Positions 1-6,752 are shown, counted from the first letter of the stretch. The stretch: DNA of 11,349 nucleotides from Ardenticatenia bacterium (GCA_026984385.1 JALSSH010000330.1:1-11349), one strand, 5' to 3'. Notes: generated by a model not told the origin, from the sequence alone. Translations and numbers: made by a program.

Positions 1-1085
1 CCCAAAGCCACCCCCCACACGCCCAACTGTCGTATCTGTTCGCTTTGGCGCACGGCCAAGCGCGCTTGGAACGTGTGTGCCAAAAAGTCCAAGCGGCGCA
101 GCGTGGCTTCCACGTGGTGTGTATCCGTTTCCACCTGCCGAGCCAGTGCGCGCAGGGCCTCGGTTTCCGCTTCCCACACGGTCGGCGCGGCGGCCCAAAG
201 TCCATGTTGCATCACCAGCAAACGATATTCGTCAGCCAAAGCGTGCAGCTCAGCAGCGACGGCGCGCGTATGGCGCAAATCCTCGTTCACCTCGCGGTGC
301 AACGTCTCCAGCGCGCTAAGTTCCGCTTGAAAAGAGGCCAAAGCGGACGTTCCGAGCCGCCAGGCGGGAGAAGGAATCTCCCAAAGTCGCGCAGCCTGGG
401 AGACACGCTCCAACGCTTGTTCTTGGCGGCGGGCGGCGATGGCGGCGTGGTCGGTATAAGCGCTCAGACGATGGCGCGCTTGCACGGTATACCAGTCCAG
501 GCGCGGGGCCAATGTGCGCAAAAAGGCGTTGGCGCGGTGACGAGCGCGCGCGTCCGGATAGACGAGCACGTGCGGCTGCGTTTCATGTCCCAAGCACAAC
601 ACGCCGAAGGTTGCTTGTACGCTTTGGGTACGTGTTTCGGCCAACTCTTCAGGGGGACGAGGGGCCATGCCGCACCAATAGTGCACCGTGTGCAACCAAG
701 ATTCGGCAGGCGGTGCACCGTTCAGCACCGCGTCGAGTTGTTCCCATACCTCCGGCGCATATTCGCCGTTACGAGCCACGATCACGCGCAGCAGCCACAT
801 ATTGCGCAACACATACGCCGAAAGCGCCGCCGAAAAGCCACTCGGCCCTTGCAAAGCCTGAGCTTCCAACACCAACTGCAACGTGCGCGGGCCATCCCCC
901 TCCCAAGTGGGCAGCGTAGGCAGTTGGGGGGCGGGCAGCGCCAACCATCCGGCCAGTTGGCGAGCAACACGCCGCAATTCCTCGGCAAAAAGCTCCCGCC
1001 GTGCAGCACGGCGCGCCGCAGACTCACCCGCTTCAGCGCGTAGATAGTAGGATGTGGCATGAATCAATGGGTCTCGGACGATCAT
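1..1085 (-). CDS. Uncharacterised coiled-coil protein, possibly CATRA-like (3' end beyond window)
   Basis: The frame is open without a stop for 361 codons from an ATG at 1085 to the left edge, so the C-terminus is missing. The ATG is the first after an in-frame TGA about 45 nt upstream; only a weak GAAAG serves as RBS. Residues 1-230 look globular and alpha/beta: a helix rich in Arg/Ala/Glu (17-45), a hydrophobic stretch around 87-104 (YVLRNMWLLRVIVA), a Trp-rich stretch (WLHTVHYWCGM, 130-140) and a strand-like PHVLVYPDA (171-179). Residues 245-350 form long charged helices with heptad-like spacing, and the visible part ends in LGVWGVAL, which could begin a membrane helix. I do not recognise it with certainty. 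The order 'globular domain, then paired long helices' recalls CATRA/BN6_48550-type conflict-system proteins or a CorA-like stalk. It is divergent from the glycosyltransferase gene at 1210. That it is a real coding gene is much surer than its function. Confidence 0.72.
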   Translation of the reverse strand, partial: MIVRDPLIHATSYYLRAEAGESAARRAARRELFAEELRRVARQLAGWLALPAPQLPTLPTWEGDGPRTLQLVLEAQALQGPSGFSAALSAYVLRNMWLLRVIVARNGEYAPEVWEQLDAVLNGAPPAESWLHTVHYWCGMAPRPPEELAETRTQSVQATFGVLCLGHETQPHVLVYPDARARHRANAFLRTLAPRLDWYTVQARHRLSAYTDHAAIAARRQEQALERVSQAARLWEIPSPAWRLGTSALASFQAELSALETLHREVNEDLRHTRAVAAELHALADEYRLLVMQHGLWAAAPTVWEAETEALRALARQVETDTHHVEATLRRLDFLAHTFQARLAVRQSEQIRQLGVWGVAL

Positions 1086-1147
1086 TACGGCACTTTCGCT
1101 AACGCTCTCTTGGGTGGAAAGATGTCACCGTTCACCTGTGATAACGG

Positions 1148-1176
1148 TTGCCGATCCCTGCAGAACACGATATAAA
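1148..1176 (+). promoter_or_regulatory. Sigma70-type promoter of the GT39-like gene
   Basis: TTGCCG (1148-1153) and TATAAA (1171-1176) are separated by 17 nt, close to the bacterial consensus. Transcription would begin near 1183, giving a leader of about 27 nt that contains the RBS at 1194-1198. This agrees with the start chosen at 1210 and argues against starting at 1114, which is upstream of the promoter. Confidence 0.55.
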
Positions 1177-1193
1177 CGCGCCCAGCACACTAT

Positions 1194-1198
1194 AGGAG
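1194..1198 (+). promoter_or_regulatory. Ribosome binding site deciding the GTG start at 1210
   Basis: AGGAG lies 11 nt before the GTG at 1210. The open frame extends upstream to 1114, but that part precedes the promoter and reads as non-hydrophobic, unrelated sequence. The RBS and the promoter both favour GTG 1210. Confidence 0.65.
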
Positions 1199-1202
1199 TT
1201 CA

Positions 1203-1208
1203 TTATAC
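1203..1208 (-). promoter_or_regulatory. Possible -10 box for the leftward coiled-coil gene
   Basis: The minus strand reads TATAAT here, a perfect sigma70 -10 hexamer. The -35 is poor: TAATGC at 16 nt spacing is the best candidate. Use of this site would give a leader of roughly 110 nt before the ATG at 1085. The box lies between the RBS and start codon of the opposite gene, so the two transcripts would overlap at their 5' ends. Confidence 0.3.
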
Positions 1209-1209
1209 C

Positions 1210-2502
1210 GTGTCTCGTGCCAAGCATTACGCCTTTCCCCTCACCCTCACCGCTACAGCGTTGATATTGCGGCTATTTTTCGTGTGGGTGATCGAGCCTG
1301 CGCCAAATCTTTCCGGCGGCGACGCTAATTGGTATATGCGCACCGGGCACGATCTGGTCACCACCGGCGTTACCGACGGGCCGATGCAGCCCCCGCCGCT
1401 TTATCCGATAGCGTTGGGTGTGGTTCAGGTGCTGATCTCGGGCAGCCCTGCTCCAAGCTCCTACTACACTCACGCCGAGCTGCAAACCGCGCGCACCTTG
1501 CAAAGCGTGCTGGGTGCGTTGCTGTGCGTGATTGTGTATTGGCTCGGGTGGCGGCTCTTCAGCGAGCGCGTGGGACGGCTAACTGGCGGCGTGCTGGCGA
1601 TCAGCCCGGCATTGATCTTGGACGTGGGGCATATCGCCTCGGAAAACTTGATGCTGCCCTTATTCTTCGGCGGACTGGCGCTCTACGCTTACACCTTAGA
1701 GCACCCCACCATGCGCCGTATGGCAGCGGTCGGCGCGCTTTTCGGCCTGGCAACGTTGACCCGCGCGGCGGTGCTGGCTTTCCCGCTGCTGCTGGTAGCA
1801 CATCTCTTCTTACAAGCGCGCACCCACTGGAGACGTTGGGCACTGGCGTTGTTGTTGAGCTATAGCGCGCTGGTTTCCACATGGACGGTGTACAACGTGA
1901 TCGTATGGGATCGCGTGGTTGTCGGCGGGGAGGGCATTTTGGCGTTCCTCTACCAGGGCACTCGCGGCCAACTTTCGCCCTACGAGCTGGATAGCGAGCT
2001 GGGCATTTCGGCGGAAAACGACCGCGAAGACCGCGCCCAAAAGCTCAAGGAACAGGTAGAAGCCACCATCTTCGGCGACCCGCTGGGTTGGGCAACTTAC
2101 CGCGCCAAGGAGCTTGCCAAAGCCTACGCCCAGCCCCACAATACCAATCATTTTGGCGGCCCCAGCATCCGAAGCACAGCTTGGGCTTGGCTGCGAACAG
2201 ATCGCAGTTTGGCGGGGTTGCGGGATATAGTGCGCACACGCTCTTTTTGGCCCAAATTCACGTTATATATTTTCCACTATGCGGGGCTGGGATTGGGCCT
2301 GCTAGGGATGATCGCAAGTCGGCGACGCTGGAAGGCGTTGCTACCGCTTTACGGCGTGGTGCTATACTTCAGCACGCTGCATTTTGCGCTGCTGGCGCTG
2401 CCGCGCTATCTCTTCCCAACTTATGCGGCGTTTTGGCTTTTTGCGGCGGCGTGGGTGACGCGGCGACGCGCTCAGCCCCCCTCCCCCACATCTGCTGCGT
2501 AG
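1210..2502 (+). CDS. GT39/ArnT-like polytopic membrane glycosyltransferase
   Basis: Predicted 430-residue integral membrane GT-C glycosyltransferase, which would transfer a sugar from a polyprenyl-phosphate donor to an extracytoplasmic acceptor. The first helix (about 9-29) is followed by a loop with an acidic motif GGDANWY (Asp38), the expected place of the catalytic Asp in ArnT/PMT-type enzymes. Next come a PPPLYP stretch (61-66), several hydrophobic helices, SENLMLPLF (144-152) and ATLTRAAVL (171-179), both typical of the PF13231/GT39 family. A soluble loop (about 240-345) separates the last helices (about 352-368, 377-396 and 402-416). The C-terminus is short and Pro-rich. The GTG start is chosen from AGGAG at 1194-1198 and the promoter at 1148-1176. 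The 3' end overlaps the end of the opposing YceI-like gene by 31 nt. Donor and acceptor cannot be read from the sequence; a lipid, glycan or protein acceptor is possible. Confidence 0.83.
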   Translation: MSRAKHYAFPLTLTATALILRLFFVWVIEPAPNLSGGDANWYMRTGHDLVTTGVTDGPMQPPPLYPIALGVVQVLISGSPAPSSYYTHAELQTARTLQSVLGALLCVIVYWLGWRLFSERVGRLTGGVLAISPALILDVGHIASENLMLPLFFGGLALYAYTLEHPTMRRMAAVGALFGLATLTRAAVLAFPLLLVAHLFLQARTHWRRWALALLLSYSALVSTWTVYNVIVWDRVVVGGEGILAFLYQGTRGQLSPYELDSELGISAENDREDRAQKLKEQVEATIFGDPLGWATYRAKELAKAYAQPHNTNHFGGPSIRSTAWAWLRTDRSLAGLRDIVRTRSFWPKFTLYIFHYAGLGLGLLGMIASRRRWKALLPLYGVVLYFSTLHFALLALPRYLFPTYAAFWLFAAAWVTRRRAQPPSPTSAA

Positions 2503-3140
2503 GCTTGCAGCCGTGCGGTCAGTTCGATCACGCTGCTTCCCGCCAGTGGGGGCATCTCTACACCGTGATCGGCTAAATCGAGATCGGACGTAGCCACCGC
2601 CCAGATTTCACCGTTCGTCCATTGCGCGGTGACGCTCATGGCGTGCGGACGCGCCACGTTGTGCACCTGCAAATCCCCGTCCAGCACAAATTCCACGACC
2701 TCATGCGTCACAGGCACCAAATCGCGCGAACTGGCAACGTAAAAAGCCAACGGATAGTCGCCACTTTCCATCACGCCGCGCAGCAAGGCGTCCACCTGTG
2801 CATTGCCGGTATCCACGCCGTCCACGTCAATATCCAATCGAACCTGGATGCGCCAGTCTTCCGGCGAAACCGGCACCAGCGTAATCGTTCCTTCCCGCAC
2901 CGGAAAAACGCCCGTGAGTTCCAAGCCCAACACATGAGTGACAAATTCTACTTGGGATTCGGACGGCGCAACGGCGAAGATCAGTGCTTCACTGGTAGCA
3001 GGTGTCGGTGTGCTGAGCTGGTTGGTGGTGTCGCCTTTGTCGCCCGGGTCCAACCAACCGCCCGCCCATATCACCACCGCCACGCATACAATGAGCACGG
3101 CCACCATGAGCACAGCCAACACTAGAGCGCGTCGTCGCAT
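2472..3140 (-). CDS. Membrane-anchored YceI-like domain protein
   Basis: Predicted 222-residue exported protein. An Arg-rich N-terminus (MRRR) is followed by an uncleaved-looking hydrophobic helix (6-28), a short Thr/Pro linker (about 38-50) and a YceI-like domain (about 53-216). Domain signs are the opening SQVEFVTHVLGLELTGVFPV, the phrase VDTGNAQVDALLRGVMESGDYPLAFYVA (matching the family pattern in which paired Asp/Asn positions precede 'FP'-like strands), and LQVHNVARPHAMSVTAQW, the equivalent of 'LTLHGVTRPVTL'. YceI proteins form lipocalin-like barrels that bind polyisoprenoid or similar amphiphilic ligands; here the barrel would sit outside the membrane on a tether. A candidate RBS (AGGACGAGG) ends 10 nt before the ATG. 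The gene starts 53 nt after the Thr/Pro-rich gene ends and is probably the last gene of that cluster. Ligand unknown. Confidence 0.85.
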   Translation of the reverse strand: MRRRALVLAVLMVAVLIVCVAVVIWAGGWLDPGDKGDTTNQLSTPTPATSEALIFAVAPSESQVEFVTHVLGLELTGVFPVREGTITLVPVSPEDWRIQVRLDIDVDGVDTGNAQVDALLRGVMESGDYPLAFYVASSRDLVPVTHEVVEFVLDGDLQVHNVARPHAMSVTAQWTNGEIWAVATSDLDLADHGVEMPPLAGSSVIELTARLQAYAADVGEGG

Positions 3141-3193
3141 TGTTTGATTGCCTCGTCCTTGTTCGTGTCATTTCATGCTTCGGTGTGTCACGC

Positions 3194-4648
3194 CTAGGGG
3201 TGCTTGCGCCCGCGCGCCACCATATACACCAACCGCCCTGCAAAAAACACGCTAAACCCGCCCGCCACCAACAACAACGCCAACAGCGCCGTAAGTGCGC
3301 GTCCGGTAGCTTCCGGATCGGTAGTGGTGAGCACACCGCCGGTGGACGGATGCAGCGGCGGGGCAATGGTAATAGGAACGGGGTCGGAAACCGCGCGTGC
3401 GCCGTCGGTGGCTTGCACCACAGCAACCAACACAAGCTCGCCCTCGTCGCTCAACGTGAGCGTGATCTCCCACGTGCCCTCTGAGCTTGCCCAACCTTGC
3501 CCTAATATCCGACCGCTGATCGCGTCTTGGACCCACACCTCCGCGCCCGCTGACGCATGTCCGCGCACCGTGAGCGCCCCAGGGGAATATACAGCGCCCG
3601 ACGTGGGATCGTCAATATGCGGCGTAGCCACAGGCGCGAGCGTGCGCGGTGTGGTTATCGTCGGAGCGGATGCGGCGGAAAGAGGCAATGACTGAGTGAC
3701 CGTTACGACGAGCGTCGCCGTTGCGGTGGCGCTTGATGTTCGGCTTGGTGAGGGACGACTGGGTGTGGGAGAGACCCTCTGCGCCACCGCCCGAGGCGAT
3801 GTCGCGCTGGGCGTGATGGTGGCGGTGGCCGTTGGTGTGGCGCTGGGCGTGGAGGTCAGCGTATGCGTTGCGGTTGGTGTTCGGCTTGGCGAAGGGCTGG
3901 GCGTGAGCGTTGAGGTGGCGGTGGCGCTGGGCGTCGCGCTAGGTGTAGATGTGGCGGAAGGAGATGGCGTGTGGGAAGGCGTCATGCTGGGTGTATGCGT
4001 CGCGGTGGCGGTGGTCGTTGGCGTGCGGCTTGGAGTATGCGTGATCGTGGCGCTGGGTGTGCTGGGGCTGGGCACAGGGCGCACCTCCATTCGGACGATC
4101 ACCGGCGCGCTTTTCGCCCCTTGCGCGCTCACCGCCACCACTTGCAATGAGTGTACTCCCGCCACCGTTTGCGGCGGCAACGAAACCGCCCAGCGTCCGT
4201 CGTCCAGCGCCAATGTGCCGCCGATCCATTGTCTGCGTTCGTCGTAAATGTGGATGGTGTCGTGTGGGCGCGCCTGGCCGGTGAGCACGGGGGTTTGCCC
4301 CACATAAGCGGGCGATGGGGTGCGCACTTCCGGAGTCGGCCAGGGTGTGCCGATGGGGGAAGGCGTGGCGGTAGCGCTCGGTGGCGGAGTGCGGGTCGGC
4401 GTATGGCTGGCTGAGGGCGTAGGCGTGCGGGTCTGGGTAAAGGTTGCGGTTGGTGTAGCCGTCGGTGTGGCGGTCAGGGTTGCGGTGGCGGTCTGCGTAG
4501 GCGTGGCAGATTGCGTAGTAGCCCCCTCCTTAGCAGCGTAAAACTGCGAGCTGAAAAACAGCGCCGCCAGCCCAGAGCTGAGCAGCAAGCCGAGCAAGAT
4601 TAACACATCCAAGCGTCGCACCAAGCGTCGCCGCGCATCTAAGTTCAC
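3194..4648 (-). CDS. Thr/Pro-rich cell-surface protein with two Ig-like modules and two membrane anchors
   Basis: Predicted 484-residue envelope protein, unrecognised as a whole. Order: N-terminal membrane helix (14-33); Thr/Pro/Ala/Ser linker 1 (41-113); a first beta-sandwich, Ig-like module (about 114-190, with PVLTGQARPHDTIHIYD, then DGRWAVSLPP and GVHSLQVVAV, the usual Big-type strand pattern); linker 2 (about 191-317); a second Ig-like module (about 341-430, with GALTVRGHASAGAEVWVQD, then GTWEITLTL); and a C-terminal membrane helix (450-471) ending in a basic tail RGRKHP. A helix at each end would hold the mucin-like stalk and Ig modules outside as a loop, although the first helix could also be a signal peptide. 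The GTG start overlaps the previous stop codon as GTGA, indicating translational coupling. The linkers may be O-glycosylated, which is inference only. Such TPT linkers are frequent in Chloroflexota surface proteins. Confidence 0.82.
   Translation of the reverse strand: MNLDARRRLVRRLDVLILLGLLLSSGLAALFFSSQFYAAKEGATTQSATPTQTATATLTATPTATPTATFTQTRTPTPSASHTPTRTPPPSATATPSPIGTPWPTPEVRTPSPAYVGQTPVLTGQARPHDTIHIYDERRQWIGGTLALDDGRWAVSLPPQTVAGVHSLQVVAVSAQGAKSAPVIVRMEVRPVPSPSTPSATITHTPSRTPTTTATATHTPSMTPSHTPSPSATSTPSATPSATATSTLTPSPSPSRTPTATHTLTSTPSATPTATATITPSATSPRAVAQRVSPTPSRPSPSRTSSATATATLVVTVTQSLPLSAASAPTITTPRTLAPVATPHIDDPTSGAVYSPGALTVRGHASAGAEVWVQDAISGRILGQGWASSEGTWEITLTLSDEGELVLVAVVQATDGARAVSDPVPITIAPPLHPSTGGVLTTTDPEATGRALTALLALLLVAGGFSVFFAGRLVYMVARGRKHP
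3698..4078 (-). repeat. Low-complexity Thr/Pro/Ser/Ala-coding tract (linker 2)
   Basis: A degenerate minisatellite-like tract in which the minus strand repeats units such as ACGCCCAGCGCCACC and ACACCAACCGCAACG. It encodes residues 191-317 of the Thr/Pro-rich protein, with repeats of TPT, TPS, TAT and TPSAT. Units vary at third positions, so the repeat is maintained mainly at protein level. The plus strand reads as Gly/Val-rich shadow frames. Confidence 0.85.
4310..4528 (-). repeat. Low-complexity Thr/Pro/Ser/Ala-coding tract (linker 1)
   Basis: The same kind of degenerate repeat as linker 2, encoding residues 41-113 of the Thr/Pro-rich protein (TATLTATPTATPTATFT and similar). It sits directly after the N-terminal membrane helix and before the first Ig-like module. 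Confidence 0.85.
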
Positions 4649-5607
4649 CGGATGGACTCAACTTTCTCACGTTGCGAGGCCAGATGCTTGGCCTGCTCGA
4701 TCCAGTGTTGCACATCAATCGAGCGCGTCCGCCAACGGGGTTCGTTGATCAACGTCAGGATTTCTTCCGGCGACATAGCCGCCAGTTGCTTGAAGGTCTG
4801 GATGCCCGCCTCATAGAGCTTGCCCGCGTAAACCGGCCCGATGCCCTTAATGTCGGTCAGACGATCCTGGCTGGGGCGTGGCGGCACGTCTAAGATGCGG
4901 TTGAGCAACGGGAAAAGCCGCGCGATTTGCGTTTCGAGCTGGCGTAACAAGCCGGTTTGTTCGCGTCGCTCAGAAGCCGCGTCTACAAGAAGCGTGGTAT
5001 GCTCGCTGAGCTTCTCGTCCAGACGCTGGCTCATTTGCGCTTGAGCGGCAAGCGCTCGGTCAATTTGCGCCAAAGTACGCGCTTGCGCGGCCAGGCGCTC
5101 GTCGTAGCCAGCCTGCGCAGCACCCCACGTCTCGATCTGCCCGCCGATCGCTTCTAGGCGTTCGCCGTGGGTTTGCAGCGTGGCACGTAAAGCGCCGAAA
5201 TCCACTTCCGCCAATGTGTTGACGCGGGTGGTCAAGCGCCCGACACGCTCATCTAACGCGGCCAGACGCTGACCGTGCGCGTGTAGCAACTCGGTGATCT
5301 GGCGAGCAGCCTCGCCCTGCGCCTTGAGCAACGTGTGCAGCTCGGCGAGCGCGCCTTGGTCCAAACTGTGCACAGACGAAGCAGTGAGCGCTTGGGTATG
5401 GTGGAGCAACGCTTCGTTGAGTTGGGCCACTTGCGCGCGCTGTTCGGCCAGCTCCGCTTGGAGCTTGTCGTCTAACATGCCCAAAGTCGCCAACGACACC
5501 GGTTCTAGTAGGCGCGGGCGGACTGTGAAAATATAAAAGATCGCTGTGAGCAACACCATCACAAACGCACCAAGCGAAAGAATGGCGAGGGCTTGCACCG
5601 GATTCAT
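4645..5607 (-). CDS. Membrane-anchored coiled-coil protein with C-terminal helix-hairpin-helix domain
   Basis: Predicted 320-residue protein. A single membrane helix lies at 5-28 (ALAILSLGAFVMVLLTAIFYIF), followed by a long Gln/Ala/Leu/Glu-rich helical region (about 40-235) with heptad character and recurring 'ALDERVGRL / HGERLEAIGGQI / YDERLAAQA' units. The C-terminal domain (249-310) begins LTDIKGIGPVYAGKLYEAGI, a helix-hairpin-helix with the GIGP hairpin, then TFKQLAAMSPEEI, as in HHH_5/DUF4332-type domains. The HHH could bind DNA or act as a protein interaction module; nothing here decides. The frame continues upstream to 5649, but the ATG at 5607 has AGGAG at 7 nt and places the membrane helix at the N-terminus, so it is preferred. 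The stop codon overlaps the GTG of the Thr/Pro-rich gene, tying the two products together. Confidence 0.82.
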   Translation of the reverse strand: MNPVQALAILSLGAFVMVLLTAIFYIFTVRPRLLEPVSLATLGMLDDKLQAELAEQRAQVAQLNEALLHHTQALTASSVHSLDQGALAELHTLLKAQGEAARQITELLHAHGQRLAALDERVGRLTTRVNTLAEVDFGALRATLQTHGERLEAIGGQIETWGAAQAGYDERLAAQARTLAQIDRALAAQAQMSQRLDEKLSEHTTLLVDAASERREQTGLLRQLETQIARLFPLLNRILDVPPRPSQDRLTDIKGIGPVYAGKLYEAGIQTFKQLAAMSPEEILTLINEPRWRTRSIDVQHWIEQAKHLASQREKVESIR

Positions 5608-5614
5608 AGCGCAG

Positions 5615-5619
5615 CTCCT
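5615..5619 (-). promoter_or_regulatory. Ribosome binding site deciding the ATG start at 5607
   Basis: The minus strand reads AGGAG, 7 nt before ATG 5607. The longer alternative start at 5649 has no comparable RBS and lies only about 12 nt after the -10 box at 5661-5666. Confidence 0.75.
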
Positions 5620-5660
5620 GAGCAGACCGACTAGGCGTCGGCGCAACATTCCACGACCCC

Positions 5661-5666
5661 ATTATA
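5661..5666 (-). promoter_or_regulatory. Probable -10 box of the leftward HHH/Thr-Pro/YceI cluster
   Basis: The minus strand reads TATAAT within TTATATAATG, a perfect -10 hexamer. No good -35 is seen at 16-18 nt; if the -10 is shifted to TATATA, TTCATA lies 18 nt upstream. The predicted start near 5654 gives a leader of about 47 nt before ATG 5607. It lies in the divergent intergenic region with the rightward promoter at 5807-5835. Confidence 0.45.
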
Positions 5667-5806
5667 TAAGAGATTGTGCGCTTCCGTATGAAAAGGGGTG
5701 TTGTTTTCGGTGAACCGCGTGAATTTGGGGGAACATTCCATCCTAGACACAGCCCGAGGGCAAGCCTTATAGGGCCTTTCTATCCCCTTCTACGACAGCG
5801 CAAACA

Positions 5807-5835
5807 TTGACCATCGTGCGCGCCGTCGTTAGAAT
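5807..5835 (+). promoter_or_regulatory. Sigma70-type promoter of the SDR-membrane protein-GT4 operon
   Basis: TTGACC (5807-5812) and TAGAAT (5830-5835) are separated by exactly 17 nt, each one base from consensus. Transcription should begin near 5842. A GTG at 5836 would therefore lie upstream of the transcript start, which supports the ATG at 5878 as the true start of the SDR gene. Confidence 0.65.
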
Positions 5836-5877
5836 GTGCGCGGGTTCGCGCTATGGGTGCAGAAGGCAAGGCGAGCG

Positions 5878-6675
5878 ATGCCAAGGCGGAATTGGAACAA
5901 GGTTTTTGTCACGGGCGGCACGGGGTTTGTCGGGCTGCGTGTGCTGAGTGCATTGGTAGAAACGGGCGCCGACGTGACCGCCCTCGTCCACCCCGACCAC
6001 GAAAACCGTCTGGGCGTTTTGCGCCGCTATGTGCGCGTGGTCTACGGCGACGTATGGAACGCAGCCAGCCTCAAAGGGCGGGCACGGGGGCACGGCGTGG
6101 TGGTGCACATGGTTGGCAGTTTGCGCGCCCAGCCGGAACGTGGCCTGACATATCGGCAACTTAACCTGGTTTCCGCCCGCAACGTGATCGGGATGGCGGT
6201 GGGCGATGGCGTGCCGTATTTTGTGCTGCTCAGCGCGGCGCACCGCCCCGCCGGTGTGCCCAAAGAATATCTGCAAAGCAAGCGTGAGGCCGAAGCCTAC
6301 TTACACACCAGCGGGTTGCGTTGGGCCATTGTGCGCGCCCCGCTGATCTTCGATCGCACCCAACCCGGGGGACGCTTTTTTGCGGCGCTTTCTTGGATAG
6401 GCGCGCTGCCGCTGTTGCGTGTTTTTTTCGGACGCCGCACTCCGCTTCCGGTAGATGTGGTGGCACGAGGCATGGCTCGGCTCGCGCTCCAACCGCAACC
6501 GCCCGCCGACCGCGTGCTTTACGCGGGAGATTTGCGCCGATTGGGACGTGTGCCTCGTGGATGGCGTCCGCGCGTCACCGTATCACGCGCACGCACAAAA
6601 CGCCCCAACCCCAACGCCGACGAAGAAGATGCCCCTTTCGGCTGGCTACCGCCGCTGCCCCCTGAACACCCCTAG
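5878..6675 (+). CDS. Atypical SDR / NDUFA9-like NAD(P)-binding protein
   Basis: Predicted 265-residue cytoplasmic protein with a Rossmann fold. VFVTGGTGFVG (9-19) is the TGxxGxxG dinucleotide-binding loop after the first strand. VYGDVWN (55-61) is the acidic 'GD' position typical of NmrA/NDUFA9-like SDRs, VVVHMVG (74-80) the mid-domain strand, and YLQSK (131-135) a YxxxK catalytic-type motif. RWAIVRAPLIFD (148-159) is the conserved 'R P ... i(y/f)G' segment before the substrate-binding part. The tail (about 235-265) is basic, then acidic and Pro-rich, and not part of the fold. The family includes nucleotide-sugar and quinone-related enzymes as well as the complex I accessory subunit; the substrate is not readable. 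The ATG at 5878 is preceded by AAGGCGAG-like sequence and agrees with the promoter at 5807-5835. It probably leads an operon with the next two genes, 77 nt upstream of the acidic membrane protein. Confidence 0.82.
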   Translation: MPRRNWNKVFVTGGTGFVGLRVLSALVETGADVTALVHPDHENRLGVLRRYVRVVYGDVWNAASLKGRARGHGVVVHMVGSLRAQPERGLTYRQLNLVSARNVIGMAVGDGVPYFVLLSAAHRPAGVPKEYLQSKREAEAYLHTSGLRWAIVRAPLIFDRTQPGGRFFAALSWIGALPLLRVFFGRRTPLPVDVVARGMARLALQPQPPADRVLYAGDLRRLGRVPRGWRPRVTVSRARTKRPNPNADEEDAPFGWLPPLPPEHP

Positions 6676-6752
6676 TTTGCCAAATTGCCCAAAGCCGTTT
6701 ATCGTCAAAACAAGACCGACTGCGAAGATTAACGCGGCATGGAGAGCTTACC

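Larger units (their letters stand above)
5608..5877. other. Divergent intergenic region, 270 nt
   Basis: Between the starts of the leftward HHH cluster and the rightward SDR operon. It holds the RBS and -10 of the leftward cluster (5615-5619, 5661-5666) and the rightward promoter (5807-5835). No small gene, tRNA or convincing operator was found in the middle part (about 5690-5806), which includes a weak imperfect dyad around CCTTATAGG. Confidence 0.6.

Noticed and set aside
45..1043. 332-codon plus-strand open frame at the left end
   Set aside because: It is Arg/Gln/His-rich with no hydrophobic or domain pattern. The opposite strand is open over the whole stretch with better protein composition and an ATG at 1085.
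1114..1209. Upstream extension of the GT39-like gene to 1114
   Set aside because: It would place the coding start before the promoter and the AGGAG RBS, and adds 32 residues that are unrelated in character to a membrane glycosyltransferase N-terminus.
2494..2511. Terminator at the overlapping ends of the GT39-like and YceI-like genes
   Set aside because: Only a 5-bp GCTGC/GCAGC stem with an 8-nt loop and no T-tract; too weak to call.
3698..4528. CRISPR-like or tandem-repeat array
   Set aside because: Units are short, degenerate, variable in length and in coding frame; there are no conserved repeats with unique spacers.
3696..4541. Gly/Val-rich plus-strand frames (3696-4247 and 4320-4541)
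   Set aside because: They are exact antisense reflections of the Thr/Pro linkers of the minus-strand surface protein; the GVAVGV repeats arise from complementing ACN/CCN codons.
6676..6752. Separate promoter between the SDR and the acidic membrane protein
   Set aside because: TTGCCA and TTGCCC hexamers occur, but no -10 at acceptable spacing was found. Read-through from the promoter at 5807-5835 is simpler.
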